In this document: positions 29,238-40,099 of the stretch, piece after piece
How positions within the stretch are numbered: the first letter of the stretch is position 1
How the letters are laid out: every line of letters starts with the position of its first letter
Program-made: the position numbers and the translations under genes
The notes under the pieces: model-generated
Database searches by the model: none
Told to the model about the DNA's origin: nothing
Seen by the model: only the letters and a program-made list of their open reading frames with translations
DNA from: Micavibrio aeruginosavorus
GTDB taxonomy: Bacteria; Pseudomonadota; Alphaproteobacteria; Micavibrionales; Micavibrionaceae
Assembly (NCBI GenBank): GCA_016432265.1
Contig: CP066681.1
Span: forward strand, 2,258,342 to 2,322,341
Length of the DNA: 64,000 bases
Direction: 5' to 3'

Positions 29238-30629
29238 ATGGAAACACTCGCTCCTCTCGCCTACCTCGTCGCCTCTGTCTGCTTCATCATGGCGCTGCGC
29301 GGACTTTCTCATCCGGAAAGCGCGCGCGGCGGCCTGATGTACGGCATGTGCGGCATGGGCCTGGCCGTGCTGACGACATTGCTTCTGCCGAATGTCGTCT
29401 CTTACGGCTGGATCGTCGCCGGAGTGATTATCGGTGGCACCATCGGCACTATCATCGCGATGAAAATCCAGATGACGGCCCTGCCTCAACTGGTCGCGGC
29501 CTTCCACTCCCTTGTCGGTCTGGCGGCTGTATTCGTCGCAGCGGCGGCCTTCACCAATCCCGAGGCCTACCACATCGGCGTGGCGGGCAATATCAAGGTT
29601 GCCAGTCTGATTGAAATGTCGCTGGGAGTTGCCATCGGCGCGATCACCTTCACGGGTTCGATCATCGCCTGGGGCAAGCTGCAAGGGGTCATCACCGGCA
29701 AGCCTCTGACATTCAAGGGGCAGCATTTGCTCAATGCCGCATTGGGTGGTCTGCTTGCTTTCCTGATCGTCATGCTCTGCACAACGCAGAGCGCCTTCCT
29801 GTTCTTCCTTGTGATCGTGCTGGCGCTGGCGCTCGGCGTACTGCTGATCCTGCCCATCGGCGGCGCTGATATGCCGGTGATCGTTTCAATGCTCAATTCC
29901 TACTCAGGCTGGGCGGCGGCGGGCATCGGTTTTACGCTGCATAACAACCTGCTGATCGTTACCGGCGCGCTGGTCGGGGCTTCAGGCGCGATCCTCTCCT
30001 ACATCATGTGCAAAGGGATGAACCGTTCCTTCATGAACGTCATTCTGGGCGGTTTCGGCGGCGAGCAGACGGCCAGCGCAGCGGCCAGCATGGGCGACCG
30101 CACGGCCAAAATCGGCTCCGCTGAAGACGCCGCCTATATCCTGAAAAACGCCTCCAGCGTCATTATCGTGCCCGGCTACGGCATGGCGGTGGCGCAGGCC
30201 CAGCATGCACTGCGCGAAGCCGCCGACCTGCTCAAGAAAGAGGGTGTGAAAGTGCGTTACGCCATCCACCCGGTTGCGGGCCGCATGCCCGGCCACATGA
30301 ACGTGCTGCTGGCCGAAGCCAGCGTGCCTTATGACGACGTGCTGGAGCTGGAAGACATCAACCGCGACTTCGCGATGACAGATGTCGTTTATGTGATCGG
30401 TGCGAACGACATCACCAATCCCTCGGCCAAGAACGACCCCTCATCGCCGATTTACGGCATGCCGGTGCTGGATGTCGAAAAGGCCAAGACAGTGCTGTTC
30501 GTCAAGCGCTCGATGGGTTCGGGTTATGCCGGGATCGACAATCCGCTCTTCTTCGCCGACAACACCATGATGCTTCTGGGCGACGCCAAAAAGATGACCG
30601 AAGACATCGTCAAGGCGCTGGAGCATTGA
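29238..30629 (+). CDS. pntB: NAD(P) transhydrogenase subunit beta
   Basis: 463 residues, full family length. PntB contains about eight to nine membrane helices (residues 5-265) and the NADP(H)-binding domain III at the C-terminus. Motifs visible: MTALPQLVAAFHSLVGLAAV (conserved His in the proton path), GYGMAVAQAQHALREAADLLK (NADP fingerprint GYGMAVAQAQ), VRYAIHPVAGRMPGHMNVLLAEA, and VIGANDITNP...KRSMGSGYAGIDNPLF. The ATG follows the pntAB stop by 14 nt. The complex uses the proton gradient to make NADPH. Confidence 0.97.
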   Translation: METLAPLAYLVASVCFIMALRGLSHPESARGGLMYGMCGMGLAVLTTLLLPNVVSYGWIVAGVIIGGTIGTIIAMKIQMTALPQLVAAFHSLVGLAAVFVAAAAFTNPEAYHIGVAGNIKVASLIEMSLGVAIGAITFTGSIIAWGKLQGVITGKPLTFKGQHLLNAALGGLLAFLIVMLCTTQSAFLFFLVIVLALALGVLLILPIGGADMPVIVSMLNSYSGWAAAGIGFTLHNNLLIVTGALVGASGAILSYIMCKGMNRSFMNVILGGFGGEQTASAAASMGDRTAKIGSAEDAAYILKNASSVIIVPGYGMAVAQAQHALREAADLLKKEGVKVRYAIHPVAGRMPGHMNVLLAEASVPYDDVLELEDINRDFAMTDVVYVIGANDITNPSAKNDPSSPIYGMPVLDVEKAKTVLFVKRSMGSGYAGIDNPLFFADNTMMLLGDAKKMTEDIVKALEH

Positions 30630-30879
30630 CTAACGGCCAGATTCAAGGAGCAGGTCGTCTCCGCCGATTCCGGGGACAATGGCAATCTTTTGCCCGGCTT
30701 AACGCTACGCCAGTCTATATGTAAAATTATACAAGGAGAGGCATAGGGCTTTACGGTCGCCGCCGTCAGGATTGCCGCACCGCAGTATGAAAATTTCCCC
30801 TTTACGAACCCGTGTGCTAGGATCCCTGAAAAATACAATCTGATCAGATTGATAATATAGAATAACAGGGCCTTCACGA

Positions 30880-31938
30880 ATGGACTCGAGTAAACTGCGC
30901 GAACATTTCAAGCGGGCGACAACCCTCCCCGCGGAATGGAGCGGCGATCATTTCTTCACAAATGAACGCGGCGAATTTATTCGTTACGCCTATGCCCCGT
31001 CCCAGACCGGACGTAAGCGCGGCACAATCATCCACCGCCATGGCGCGGGCGAAAGCCTCGATCTCTATTATGAAACGATTGGCTGGTACCAGCATCAGGG
31101 TTTCGACGTCTGGGCTTACGATCTTGCGGGCTATGGGCTTTCCGATGGGAAGAACCCAAACCACAACCCCAGTCCCAAAGACACTCTCCATCATGTGAGC
31201 GATCTGCACTGTTTCGTTCATCAGGTGGTCAAGCACGATACTAAGAAGCCTTTGATCATGAGCAATCATTCACTAAGCGGCCATAGCGGCTTGATCTATC
31301 TGCACAAACACCCGGACGTATTCCAGGCCGCCATCATGAGCTCCCCGATGTTCGACATATACCGCCTGGGCTTGCCAGCGGTCTTCCGCCCTGTCTTGCG
31401 CGCCATCTTCAATCTTGCCTGCTCGATCGGCATGAAAGATGTTGAAACGCCCGTGGCCGGATACAGCCGCATTCTGGAACGCGTGAAAAAAACCAGCGAA
31501 AGCCTTACGACGATCACCCTGGGTGAAATCAACTATCGCGGTTCGGTCAAGCAGATGATGAAAGAGCTGCATCCTGACCGTTACCGCGACCGCCCCACTT
31601 TTGGCTGGGTGCGCGCCGCCTATACGACGATCGTGCCCACCTTGCGGCGCAAGTTCCTGCAATCCATCCGCACGCCAACGTTGATCGGCAGCGCGGGTAT
31701 ACTTGAAGAGCTGGTCGACACCGGCGCGCATGCCCGGGCTGCGCGTATCATGCCGAGGGCCGAACTGGCCAAAATGCATCTGGCGGATCACAATCTCTGG
31801 CACGATAACGACAAGAATCACGCCGAATGGACAGGCTATGTCAGCGACTTCCTCGACCGGATAGCGCCACGCACCGCTATGCCGCCCATCTTTTTTGGCA
31901 AAAAATCGCCTTATATTCTCAATGATTTAGATAGCTGA
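30880..31938 (+). CDS. Alpha/beta hydrolase (lysophospholipase-like), variant nucleophile elbow
   Basis: 352 residues, no signal peptide. First of three adjacent paralogues of the Hydrolase_4 (serine aminopeptidase S33/monoglyceride lipase) type. Family landmarks are YDLAGYGLSDGK (about 80-91), a DLHCFVHQVV helix, and the nucleophile strand. The elbow, normally G-x-S-x-G, reads N129-H130-S131-L132-S133, keeping the Ser but replacing both small Gly positions. A candidate His is in LADHNLWH; the acid could be the Asp of ELVDTG. Activity is therefore possible but not assured. Preceded by 250 bp with no visible gene; start ATG is weakly preceded by ACAGGG. Confidence 0.82.
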   Translation: MDSSKLREHFKRATTLPAEWSGDHFFTNERGEFIRYAYAPSQTGRKRGTIIHRHGAGESLDLYYETIGWYQHQGFDVWAYDLAGYGLSDGKNPNHNPSPKDTLHHVSDLHCFVHQVVKHDTKKPLIMSNHSLSGHSGLIYLHKHPDVFQAAIMSSPMFDIYRLGLPAVFRPVLRAIFNLACSIGMKDVETPVAGYSRILERVKKTSESLTTITLGEINYRGSVKQMMKELHPDRYRDRPTFGWVRAAYTTIVPTLRRKFLQSIRTPTLIGSAGILEELVDTGAHARAARIMPRAELAKMHLADHNLWHDNDKNHAEWTGYVSDFLDRIAPRTAMPPIFFGKKSPYILNDLDS

Positions 31939-32016
31939 TGCCAACGGCAATCTTTATCCCTTGCAGGCTTGCCATCAGCTTTGTAAGCTGCGTCCATAAC
32001 GGAAAACGAACCTGAC

Positions 32017-32967
32017 ATGACGTCAATACGCATCAGTCCTGAGTGGGCCGAACGGCTAACCACGCCCCCCGACAACTGGAATCTGGGCTTATTTCGTAAC
32101 GGGCATGGTCATCTTCTGCGCTATGCCTGCGCCCAACCGAAAAAGCCCGCAAGGGGTCAGGTTGTGTACGTCGAGGGCCTGAATGAGCCTTTGCAGAAAA
32201 CCTATGAACTCGCCCGAGATTTCAACAAACGCGCCTTGGGATTTGCCGTTTTCGACCGCCTGGGGCAAGGGCATTCAGGACGGCTGCTGAAGGATCGCTT
32301 CAAGATCCACTCCCACGGGTTTCATCATCATGTCGCCGATCTGATCAAATTCAGCGAAACCATCATGCCCCGCGACCACAAGGTCACATTACTGGGGCAC
32401 TCCACAGGGGGACTGATCGCGCTGATGGCCTATCATGACCGCCCTGACCTGTTCACGGAGCCGTTTTTGAATGCGCCTTTGTTCGGCATGATGCAACCGC
32501 TTATCCGCAACCGTGAGGATTTGCTGGCACGCTTGCGCTTGCCCCCTTTCATCACAGAATCCTATGTTCCCAAGGGCCAGGGTTGGCGTCTGCGCGGCAC
32601 CGGCGGATGGGCAAGGCAGGAAGCCTACTCCAGCCACCCGGAACGCATGAGACTGCATGATTATTTTCCGCAGAAACACCCTTATCTGCGCGCGGGCGAT
32701 CCCACCATCGGCTGGGTTCAGGAGGCCTGCCGCGCCATGATGATTGCCCGCAACCCCAAGTGGCTATCTGAGGTCGGGCCCGTGACAATTGCTACCAGCG
32801 GGCAGGATCACGTTACCGATAACCTGCAAACAATAAAAATCATGCCCCACCTGAAACAGGTTTTGCATATCATTTACAGCGGCAGCCGGCACGAAGCGCC
32901 GTTTGAGACCGACGACATCCGGGGCCATCTGATTGAAACTACGGCAAAATTAGCCCTAAAAGGCTAA
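32017..32967 (+). CDS. Alpha/beta hydrolase (lysophospholipase-like), paralogue 2
   Basis: 316 residues, probably cytoplasmic. The catalytic triad looks complete: Ser in LLGHSTGG (S129), Asp in TSGQDHVTDN and His in SGSRHEAPFE. The VFDRLGQGHSGR segment is the family G-x-G-x-S motif. It shares layout with the genes on both sides (N-terminal W-x-x-x-x-FxNxxGxxxRY; shared GWV/GWVQEA segment), so the three arose by duplication. Substrate unknown; acylglycerol or lysophospholipid esters are typical for the family. A 9-bp hairpin overlaps its 3' end. Confidence 0.85.
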   Translation: MTSIRISPEWAERLTTPPDNWNLGLFRNGHGHLLRYACAQPKKPARGQVVYVEGLNEPLQKTYELARDFNKRALGFAVFDRLGQGHSGRLLKDRFKIHSHGFHHHVADLIKFSETIMPRDHKVTLLGHSTGGLIALMAYHDRPDLFTEPFLNAPLFGMMQPLIRNREDLLARLRLPPFITESYVPKGQGWRLRGTGGWARQEAYSSHPERMRLHDYFPQKHPYLRAGDPTIGWVQEACRAMMIARNPKWLSEVGPVTIATSGQDHVTDNLQTIKIMPHLKQVLHIIYSGSRHEAPFETDDIRGHLIETTAKLALKG

Positions 32968-32970
32968 TTT
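32947..32970. other. Stem-loop at the end of hydrolase paralogue 2
   Basis: AAATTAGCC (32947-32955) pairs with GGCTAATTT (32962-32970) around a 6-nt loop, spanning the stop codon. There is no T-run, so it is at best a weak terminator or an mRNA-stabilising hairpin. Confidence 0.4.
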
Positions 32971-33010
32971 CCGCTAGGCGGGCCGCCAAGGCCATACTAT
33001 CATAGCCGGC

Positions 33011-34018
33011 ATGATAAAGGCCGATTCGCTCCCCGCGCTTGAACCCCGCTTCCTCCCCCCCGAGGGATGGCGCTGGCACAATTTTACCAACCCCCAGGGC
33101 CGCCGCATCCGTTTTGGCACAGTCGCACCCGCAAGCCGCATCCCTGATGCCGTCGTCATTGTCGCCCCGGGCCTGAGCGAGTTCGGAGAGAAATATTTCG
33201 AACTGGCGCACGACCTTCTCAAGCGTAACCTGAGCCTGTGGGTGATCGACTGGCAAGGCCAGGGCAAATCCGATCGCCACCTCAACAGCCATCCCCAACG
33301 GCGACACGCCAGCAGCTTCGACGACGATGTGTCGGATCTTCACTATTTTATTATGGAGTACGTCAAGCATTCCGCCGTTCATCCCGACGTGGGGCGCATC
33401 CCTCTGGTCTTGCTCGGCCACTCGATGGGCTCCAACGTCGGTTTGCGCTACCTTTACCGCCATCCCGACACCTTCGCCTGCGCGGCCTTCAGTTCCCCTA
33501 TGCTCGGAATAAAAGACACGCGCGTCATCCCCCGGCCGTTGCGGCTTCTACTGACAGCATCCCTGAACGAATGCGCCGGAAACTCTTACGTGTTCGGTGG
33601 CCGCGACTGGACGCATGAATCGCGCGCGCGGCCCGGTCACAATATTTTCTCATCCGACCCGCTGCGCGATCAGGTTCATAATCAATGGTGCCTGCACGAC
33701 TCCTCCCTGCAAGTCGGCAGCCCGACTTTCCGCTGGTTGCACGAAGCGGAAAAATCCTGCGCCTTTCTAACCGACACTAAAATCCTGCAGGCTATCCACA
33801 CGCCGTTGCTGCTGGTGATGGCGGAAAAAGACGCGCTGGTCGATAATAAAGCCACGCGCAAAGCGGCAAAAATCCTGCCAAGCGCCCATTTGCTGGAGAT
33901 TCCCGGCGCCCGCCACGAGATCCTGATGGAAGCAGACCCCTTGCGTAACCAGTTCCTGAGCGCCTTCGAAGAACTCTTGACCCGCAACGCCGTTCGTGGG
34001 CAGTTGAAACCGTTCTAG
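33011..34018 (+). CDS. Alpha/beta hydrolase (lysophospholipase-like), paralogue 3
   Basis: 335 residues. Of the three paralogues this is closest to the classical PldB/monoglyceride-lipase pattern: VIDWQGQGKSDRH, nucleophile LLGHSMGS (S138), acid in MAEKDALVDN and His in PGARHEILME. No signal peptide. The start is 43 bp after paralogue 2, suggesting one transcript. The following small gene begins 38 bp downstream and may be in the same unit. Confidence 0.9.
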   Translation: MIKADSLPALEPRFLPPEGWRWHNFTNPQGRRIRFGTVAPASRIPDAVVIVAPGLSEFGEKYFELAHDLLKRNLSLWVIDWQGQGKSDRHLNSHPQRRHASSFDDDVSDLHYFIMEYVKHSAVHPDVGRIPLVLLGHSMGSNVGLRYLYRHPDTFACAAFSSPMLGIKDTRVIPRPLRLLLTASLNECAGNSYVFGGRDWTHESRARPGHNIFSSDPLRDQVHNQWCLHDSSLQVGSPTFRWLHEAEKSCAFLTDTKILQAIHTPLLLVMAEKDALVDNKATRKAAKILPSAHLLEIPGARHEILMEADPLRNQFLSAFEELLTRNAVRGQLKPF

Positions 34019-34056
34019 ACTCAAGGCAGAATAGGCTTGAACAGAGGTGATTGATT

Positions 34057-34314
34057 ATGAAAAAGGCAGCCGGTGAAGAATTTGATGCCAAGCGTGTCCG
34101 CCTGAGCGATCGTATTTTATACGCTCTGGAACTCGCTATTGAGCAGGAAGATGTCAGCATCGCCGAAGCGTTGGTGCGGGCTCTGGAATTGGCGATGACC
34201 CGCAACACCGGCGGCGGCGAATTCGTCGAACGCCGCGACTACCCCAAGGAAGTCGAGGAAGCGATGGATCGTCTGCGCGAAATCAAAAAGCAGGTTGCCG
34301 CGCTCAAGCGCTAG
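34057..34314 (+). CDS. Small helical protein of unknown function
   Basis: 85 residues from the ATG at 34057, with GAGGTGA seven nt upstream; a TTG at 34051 is also in frame. The sequence is charged and helical: VRLSDRILYALELAIEQEDVSIAEALVRALELAMTR, then VERRDYPKEVEEAMDRLREIKKQVAALKR, which looks like a short C-terminal coiled coil. I do not recognise a named family. It ends 9 bp before the convergent ligA stop. Confidence 0.72.
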   Translation: MKKAAGEEFDAKRVRLSDRILYALELAIEQEDVSIAEALVRALELAMTRNTGGGEFVERRDYPKEVEEAMDRLREIKKQVAALKR

Positions 34315-34323
34315 AATGAAAAT

Positions 34324-36402
<2,079 letters not shown>

Positions 36403-36462
36403 CTAAAACTTCCCGGACATCCCCACGAAACCGGAGGTTATTGCATTTGGTCATTAACAGTT

Positions 36463-38124
36463 TTACGACCCTGTTTCCAGAAGTTTCGCGGCGGCGGCGC
36501 GGGCTTCGGCGGTGATTTCAGCGCCGGAGATCATGCGGGCGATTTCTTCGCGGCGGTCGTTCATCGCCTGCAACGGCAAGACCGTAGTTTTGGTATCTTT
36601 CTGCCCCTGTTTCATCACAATAAAGTGGCTGCCGGCGCGGGCAGCCACCTGCGGTGAATGCGTGACCACCAATATCTGACGGCCCGCCGCCAGCCGCGCC
36701 AGCCTTTCACCCACAGCCGCCGCCGTGCCGCCGCCGATACCGCTGTCGACTTCATCGAATACCAAAGTGGGCGCAGCGCCAACTTCAGTCATCACCACTT
36801 TCAACGCCAGCATAAAGCGTGACATTTCACCGCCCGAGGCAATCTTGTTTAGCGGGCCGGGGTAGCTGCCGGGATTGGTCGCCACCAAAAACTGCACCTG
36901 ATCCATCCCCGCCGGGCCCCATGCGTCCTCGCTTACGGCATCGACCCGTGTTTCGAAGCGGGCTTTATCAAGTTTCAGGGGCGGCAGTTCCTGCGCCACC
37001 AGCTTGTCGAGTTTCACCGCCGCATCCTTGCGTTTCCTGCTGATGGCCCGGGCTTCAGCTTCGTAAGATTTACGCGCTTCCATCACCTGATGCCCGAGCG
37101 CCGCCAGACGGTCGTCCTGCTTGTCGATCAAGGCCACTTCCTCACGCAACCTATCCGCCAGTTGCGCCAGATCATCGGGTTTGCAGTGGTGCTTGCGCGC
37201 CATTCCGCGTAACGCATACAGGCGATCCTCAATCTCCTCCATCGATAACGCGCTGTTTTCCATCCGGCTGATCGCGGATTGCACATCGGCTACCGCCGCC
37301 TGTAGCTCATCCCCCGCACGATCAAGCGCCGCCATAGCTTCAGAGAGATCGCACCCCGCCTTGTCAAGAATGCGGCCCAGCGTGCGCGACGCCCGCCCCA
37401 CCGCCATCTCAGCCCCGGCATCGCTGGCAATCGCATTCCACGCCTCTTGCAATGCCTCAAGCACCTGCCCGCGATGTTTCAGGCTTTCGCGCCGCATCAG
37501 CAATTGTTCTTCTTCCCCGGATTCCGGCGCAAGATCCTCCAGCTCCTTCACAGCATGGCGCAAATACTCCTCATCCGCTCTGGCTTTTTCAAGCGCGACT
37601 TGCGCCTCGGCCAATGCCGTTACAGCGTGACGCCAGCTATCCCATAGTTTTTCAAGCTTGCGCGCATCGACGCCAGCATATTCATCCAGCAACAAGCGAT
37701 GCGTGCGCGGATCCAGCAACCCTTGCGTATCGAACTGGCCATGAATTTCCACCAGCAGATCTCCGGCCTGTTTCAAAAGACCGACGCTGACCGGGCGGTC
37801 GTTGATGAAGGCGCGGCTGCGGCCATCAGCCCCGACGATACGACGCAAGACAATCGTTTCATCGCTTTCGAACCCTTGTTCCTGCAAAAATCGCCGCAGG
37901 GGATGAACTGCCGGACAATCGAATGCGGCGGTGACCTGCGCCTGATCCGCGCCCTTGCGCACGAGGCCGCTGTCGGAACGCCCGCCCAGCGCGAGCCCGA
38001 GGGAATCGAGTAAAATCGACTTACCCGCCCCGGTTTCGCCTGTCAGAGCGCAAAAGCCCGATGTAAACTCAACCGTCAACTGATCGACAAGGACGACGCT
38101 ACGAATATGCAGTGTGCGCAACAT
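36463..38124 (-). CDS. recN: DNA repair protein RecN
   Basis: 553 residues. RecN is an SMC-like ATPase acting at double-strand breaks. Walker A is in LTGETGAGKSILLDSL, the coiled-coil arms run from about 155 to 360, the signature is KIASGGEMSRFMLALKVV and Walker B is TLVFDEVDSGIGG. The motif LLVEIHGQFDTQGLLDP is typical of RecN (Q-loop region HGQ). The start ATG is 18 bp after bamD, so both are likely co-transcribed. Confidence 0.97.
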   Translation of the reverse strand: MLRTLHIRSVVLVDQLTVEFTSGFCALTGETGAGKSILLDSLGLALGGRSDSGLVRKGADQAQVTAAFDCPAVHPLRRFLQEQGFESDETIVLRRIVGADGRSRAFINDRPVSVGLLKQAGDLLVEIHGQFDTQGLLDPRTHRLLLDEYAGVDARKLEKLWDSWRHAVTALAEAQVALEKARADEEYLRHAVKELEDLAPESGEEEQLLMRRESLKHRGQVLEALQEAWNAIASDAGAEMAVGRASRTLGRILDKAGCDLSEAMAALDRAGDELQAAVADVQSAISRMENSALSMEEIEDRLYALRGMARKHHCKPDDLAQLADRLREEVALIDKQDDRLAALGHQVMEARKSYEAEARAISRKRKDAAVKLDKLVAQELPPLKLDKARFETRVDAVSEDAWGPAGMDQVQFLVATNPGSYPGPLNKIASGGEMSRFMLALKVVMTEVGAAPTLVFDEVDSGIGGGTAAAVGERLARLAAGRQILVVTHSPQVAARAGSHFIVMKQGQKDTKTTVLPLQAMNDRREEIARMISGAEITAEARAAAAKLLETGS

Positions 38125-38142
38125 GACAACACCGCCCCGCCT

Positions 38143-38973
38143 TTATTCCGACTTGAACAGGGAGTCGACGGTTTTATCGACCCATGAACGGTCTTCCATC
38201 ACCTGCTGGCGCAGTTCCGGCGTCAGCAGCTTGAAGCTGTCTTCATACCATGGGCTGCCGGGATAATTATGCCCAAGAACGGCCGCCACGCGCGTTGCCT
38301 CGCCTTGCAAGCCAAGCGTCATATAGATCTCGACCAGACGGTGCAAGGCTTCAGGCACGTGGGTGGTAGTCTGGTAATTCTTGACCACAGCAAGAAAGCG
38401 GTTCATCGCCGCGTTGGTTTGCCCGGATTTCAGGTAGTAGCGACCGATTTCCATTTCCTTCCCGGCAAGATGATCGAGCGTGAGGTCGCGCTTGAAAGCG
38501 GCGTCGCGGGCATAACGGCTATCGGGATAACGGCTGATCAAGGCGTCCAGGGACTCAAGCGCCATTTCGGTCATCATCTGATCGCGGGCGACATCGGTAA
38601 TCTGTTCATAGAAGCACAGCGCCTTCAGATATAAGGCATAGTCGCTGTTGGGATTGCCGGGATGCAGTTCGAGGAAACGATCCAGCGCCAATATAGCCTC
38701 GTCGTAGCGGGTCTTCTTGTAATAAGAATAGGCAGCCATCATCTCGGCTTGCGTGGCCCATTGCGAATAAGGGTGCTGACGCTCGACTTCCTCGAACAAC
38801 CGCGCGGATTCGTTATAATCACCACGATCAAGGGCGTCCGCCGCCTGATTGTAAAGCGATTCAACCGGACGGTCAGCCTCAGGTTTTTTCTTGTCTGCGG
38901 AGGAGCCGCATGCACTCAAAAGAACCAGTGCGCCCAGCATCGAAACCAGAAAATAGGAACGTGTCTTTTTCAT
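38143..38973 (-). CDS. bamD: Outer membrane assembly lipoprotein BamD
   Basis: 276 residues from the ATG at 38971-38973 (MKKTRSYFLVSMLGALVLLSACG); a longer frame to 39033 lacks a signal. The lipobox LSAC marks a lipoprotein. The mature protein has tetratricopeptide-like repeats (SLYNQAADALDRGDYNESARLFEEVERQHPYSQWA; YDEAILALDRFLELHPGNPNSDYALYLKALCFYEQI), as in BamD/ComL of the BAM complex that inserts outer membrane proteins. It lies between the queuosine-salvage gene and recN; lpxC-bamD-recN-ligA is the usual alphaproteobacterial order. Confidence 0.96.
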   Translation of the reverse strand: MKKTRSYFLVSMLGALVLLSACGSSADKKKPEADRPVESLYNQAADALDRGDYNESARLFEEVERQHPYSQWATQAEMMAAYSYYKKTRYDEAILALDRFLELHPGNPNSDYALYLKALCFYEQITDVARDQMMTEMALESLDALISRYPDSRYARDAAFKRDLTLDHLAGKEMEIGRYYLKSGQTNAAMNRFLAVVKNYQTTTHVPEALHRLVEIYMTLGLQGEATRVAAVLGHNYPGSPWYEDSFKLLTPELRQQVMEDRSWVDKTVDSLFKSE

Positions 38974-39060
38974 AGAGGCAGAATAGCCCGTTCCACGCGA
39001 ACTGAAAAGGGGATCGGCACGCGAAATCCCCAAACCTTTTCAGGAATTTAACCTTCAAAA

Positions 39061-40035
39061 TCAATAGAATACGCACAAGGTTTTATGACTGGGGCGGCTT
39101 TTGTATGCCGGAACATCGGCATGGCGATGCCAAAGGGCATGATCGATCTGCACAGCGGTTTTCCCGGTGCGGCGGGCGATTTCCTCAACCACTTGCGCCC
39201 CACAACCGCGGATCTCGATTTCCTCTTCGCTGCCGCTGGCGATTTCTTCTCCCTTGAGAATGCGGGCTTTCAACTCAGGCGCATATTCTAAAACCCCGTC
39301 GGCCTCAAGCACTTGCGGCACACCATTATCCGCGAACATAGTCAGCCGGTGCATATCGTGGAACAAATTCCTTCCCAGGCGATTAAATGAAAGATGCAAA
39401 TCGGCGGCGGCGATTTGCGCGCGCTTGTAAAATGCGACCGGCACGCCCCTGTAGTCATGAACATCGCGAAATTGAGGCAACTGCGCCAAACGCTCGACCA
39501 CCGCTGCCGCGCTTCCCCTGGCAAATGCGATAAATTCCAGGAACGATCCCTGGTGGTTCTGCATAACCATGCACCCCAGATCGCGCAGACCTTCAGCGAA
39601 TAAAGTACAAAGGCGCATGGATCGCGGTGCGACAGGCATCCCGAGGATGTCGCGCACACGTTCAGCCGATATCGTGGCCAAATCCGCCGCCGTCAAAGGT
39701 TTTCTCTCAAACGCCCTCTTCAAGCGCGTGGCCACGCTGTAATAAATCGAACCTTCGATCAGGGGCCAACCCTCGGCCACCAGCACGGGTTTGTAGCCGG
39801 AGCCGTAATTGATGGCATCAAGGGCCAGCACATACGCCGCTGTGTCCTCAGGCTTGCCGATATAATGATGATAGGTATCGAATACGGACGATGGATGGCG
39901 TTCCTGCAGAAGCGCTGCGTAATCATCCAGACGATCCCTGCGGATATGAACATGCCGCGCCTGCGCCGCTACGTGCGCGAAACCTGCGCGCAGATCGTCG
40001 AAGATATCGGTTTGTATAGACGGGTTTTGCTTCAT
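39061..40035 (-). CDS. Queuosine salvage protein (DUF2419, Qng1-like)
   Basis: 324 residues from the ATG at 40033-40035 (a GTG 3 nt upstream is in frame). DUF2419 enzymes release queuine from queuosine 5'-phosphate so that the base can be reused for tRNA. Recognisable segments are HHYIGKPEDTAAYVLALDAINYGSGY (conserved LDAIN-x-GSG), QFRDVHDYRGVPVAFYKRAQIAAADL, RLTMFADNGVPQVLEADGVL, GSEEEIEIRGCGAQVVEEI and the C-terminal LWHRHADVPAYKSRPSHKT. It sits between lpxC and bamD, where I would not expect it. Activity is inferred from the family; no queuine transporter or tgt is in the window. Confidence 0.85.
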   Translation of the reverse strand: MKQNPSIQTDIFDDLRAGFAHVAAQARHVHIRRDRLDDYAALLQERHPSSVFDTYHHYIGKPEDTAAYVLALDAINYGSGYKPVLVAEGWPLIEGSIYYSVATRLKRAFERKPLTAADLATISAERVRDILGMPVAPRSMRLCTLFAEGLRDLGCMVMQNHQGSFLEFIAFARGSAAAVVERLAQLPQFRDVHDYRGVPVAFYKRAQIAAADLHLSFNRLGRNLFHDMHRLTMFADNGVPQVLEADGVLEYAPELKARILKGEEIASGSEEEIEIRGCGAQVVEEIARRTGKTAVQIDHALWHRHADVPAYKSRPSHKTLCVFY

Positions 40036-40099
40036 CACAGGCTGGATAAAAACCGATCACGATCAAAAAAGTCAAGGAAATCTATGATGCGCGGGTTTA

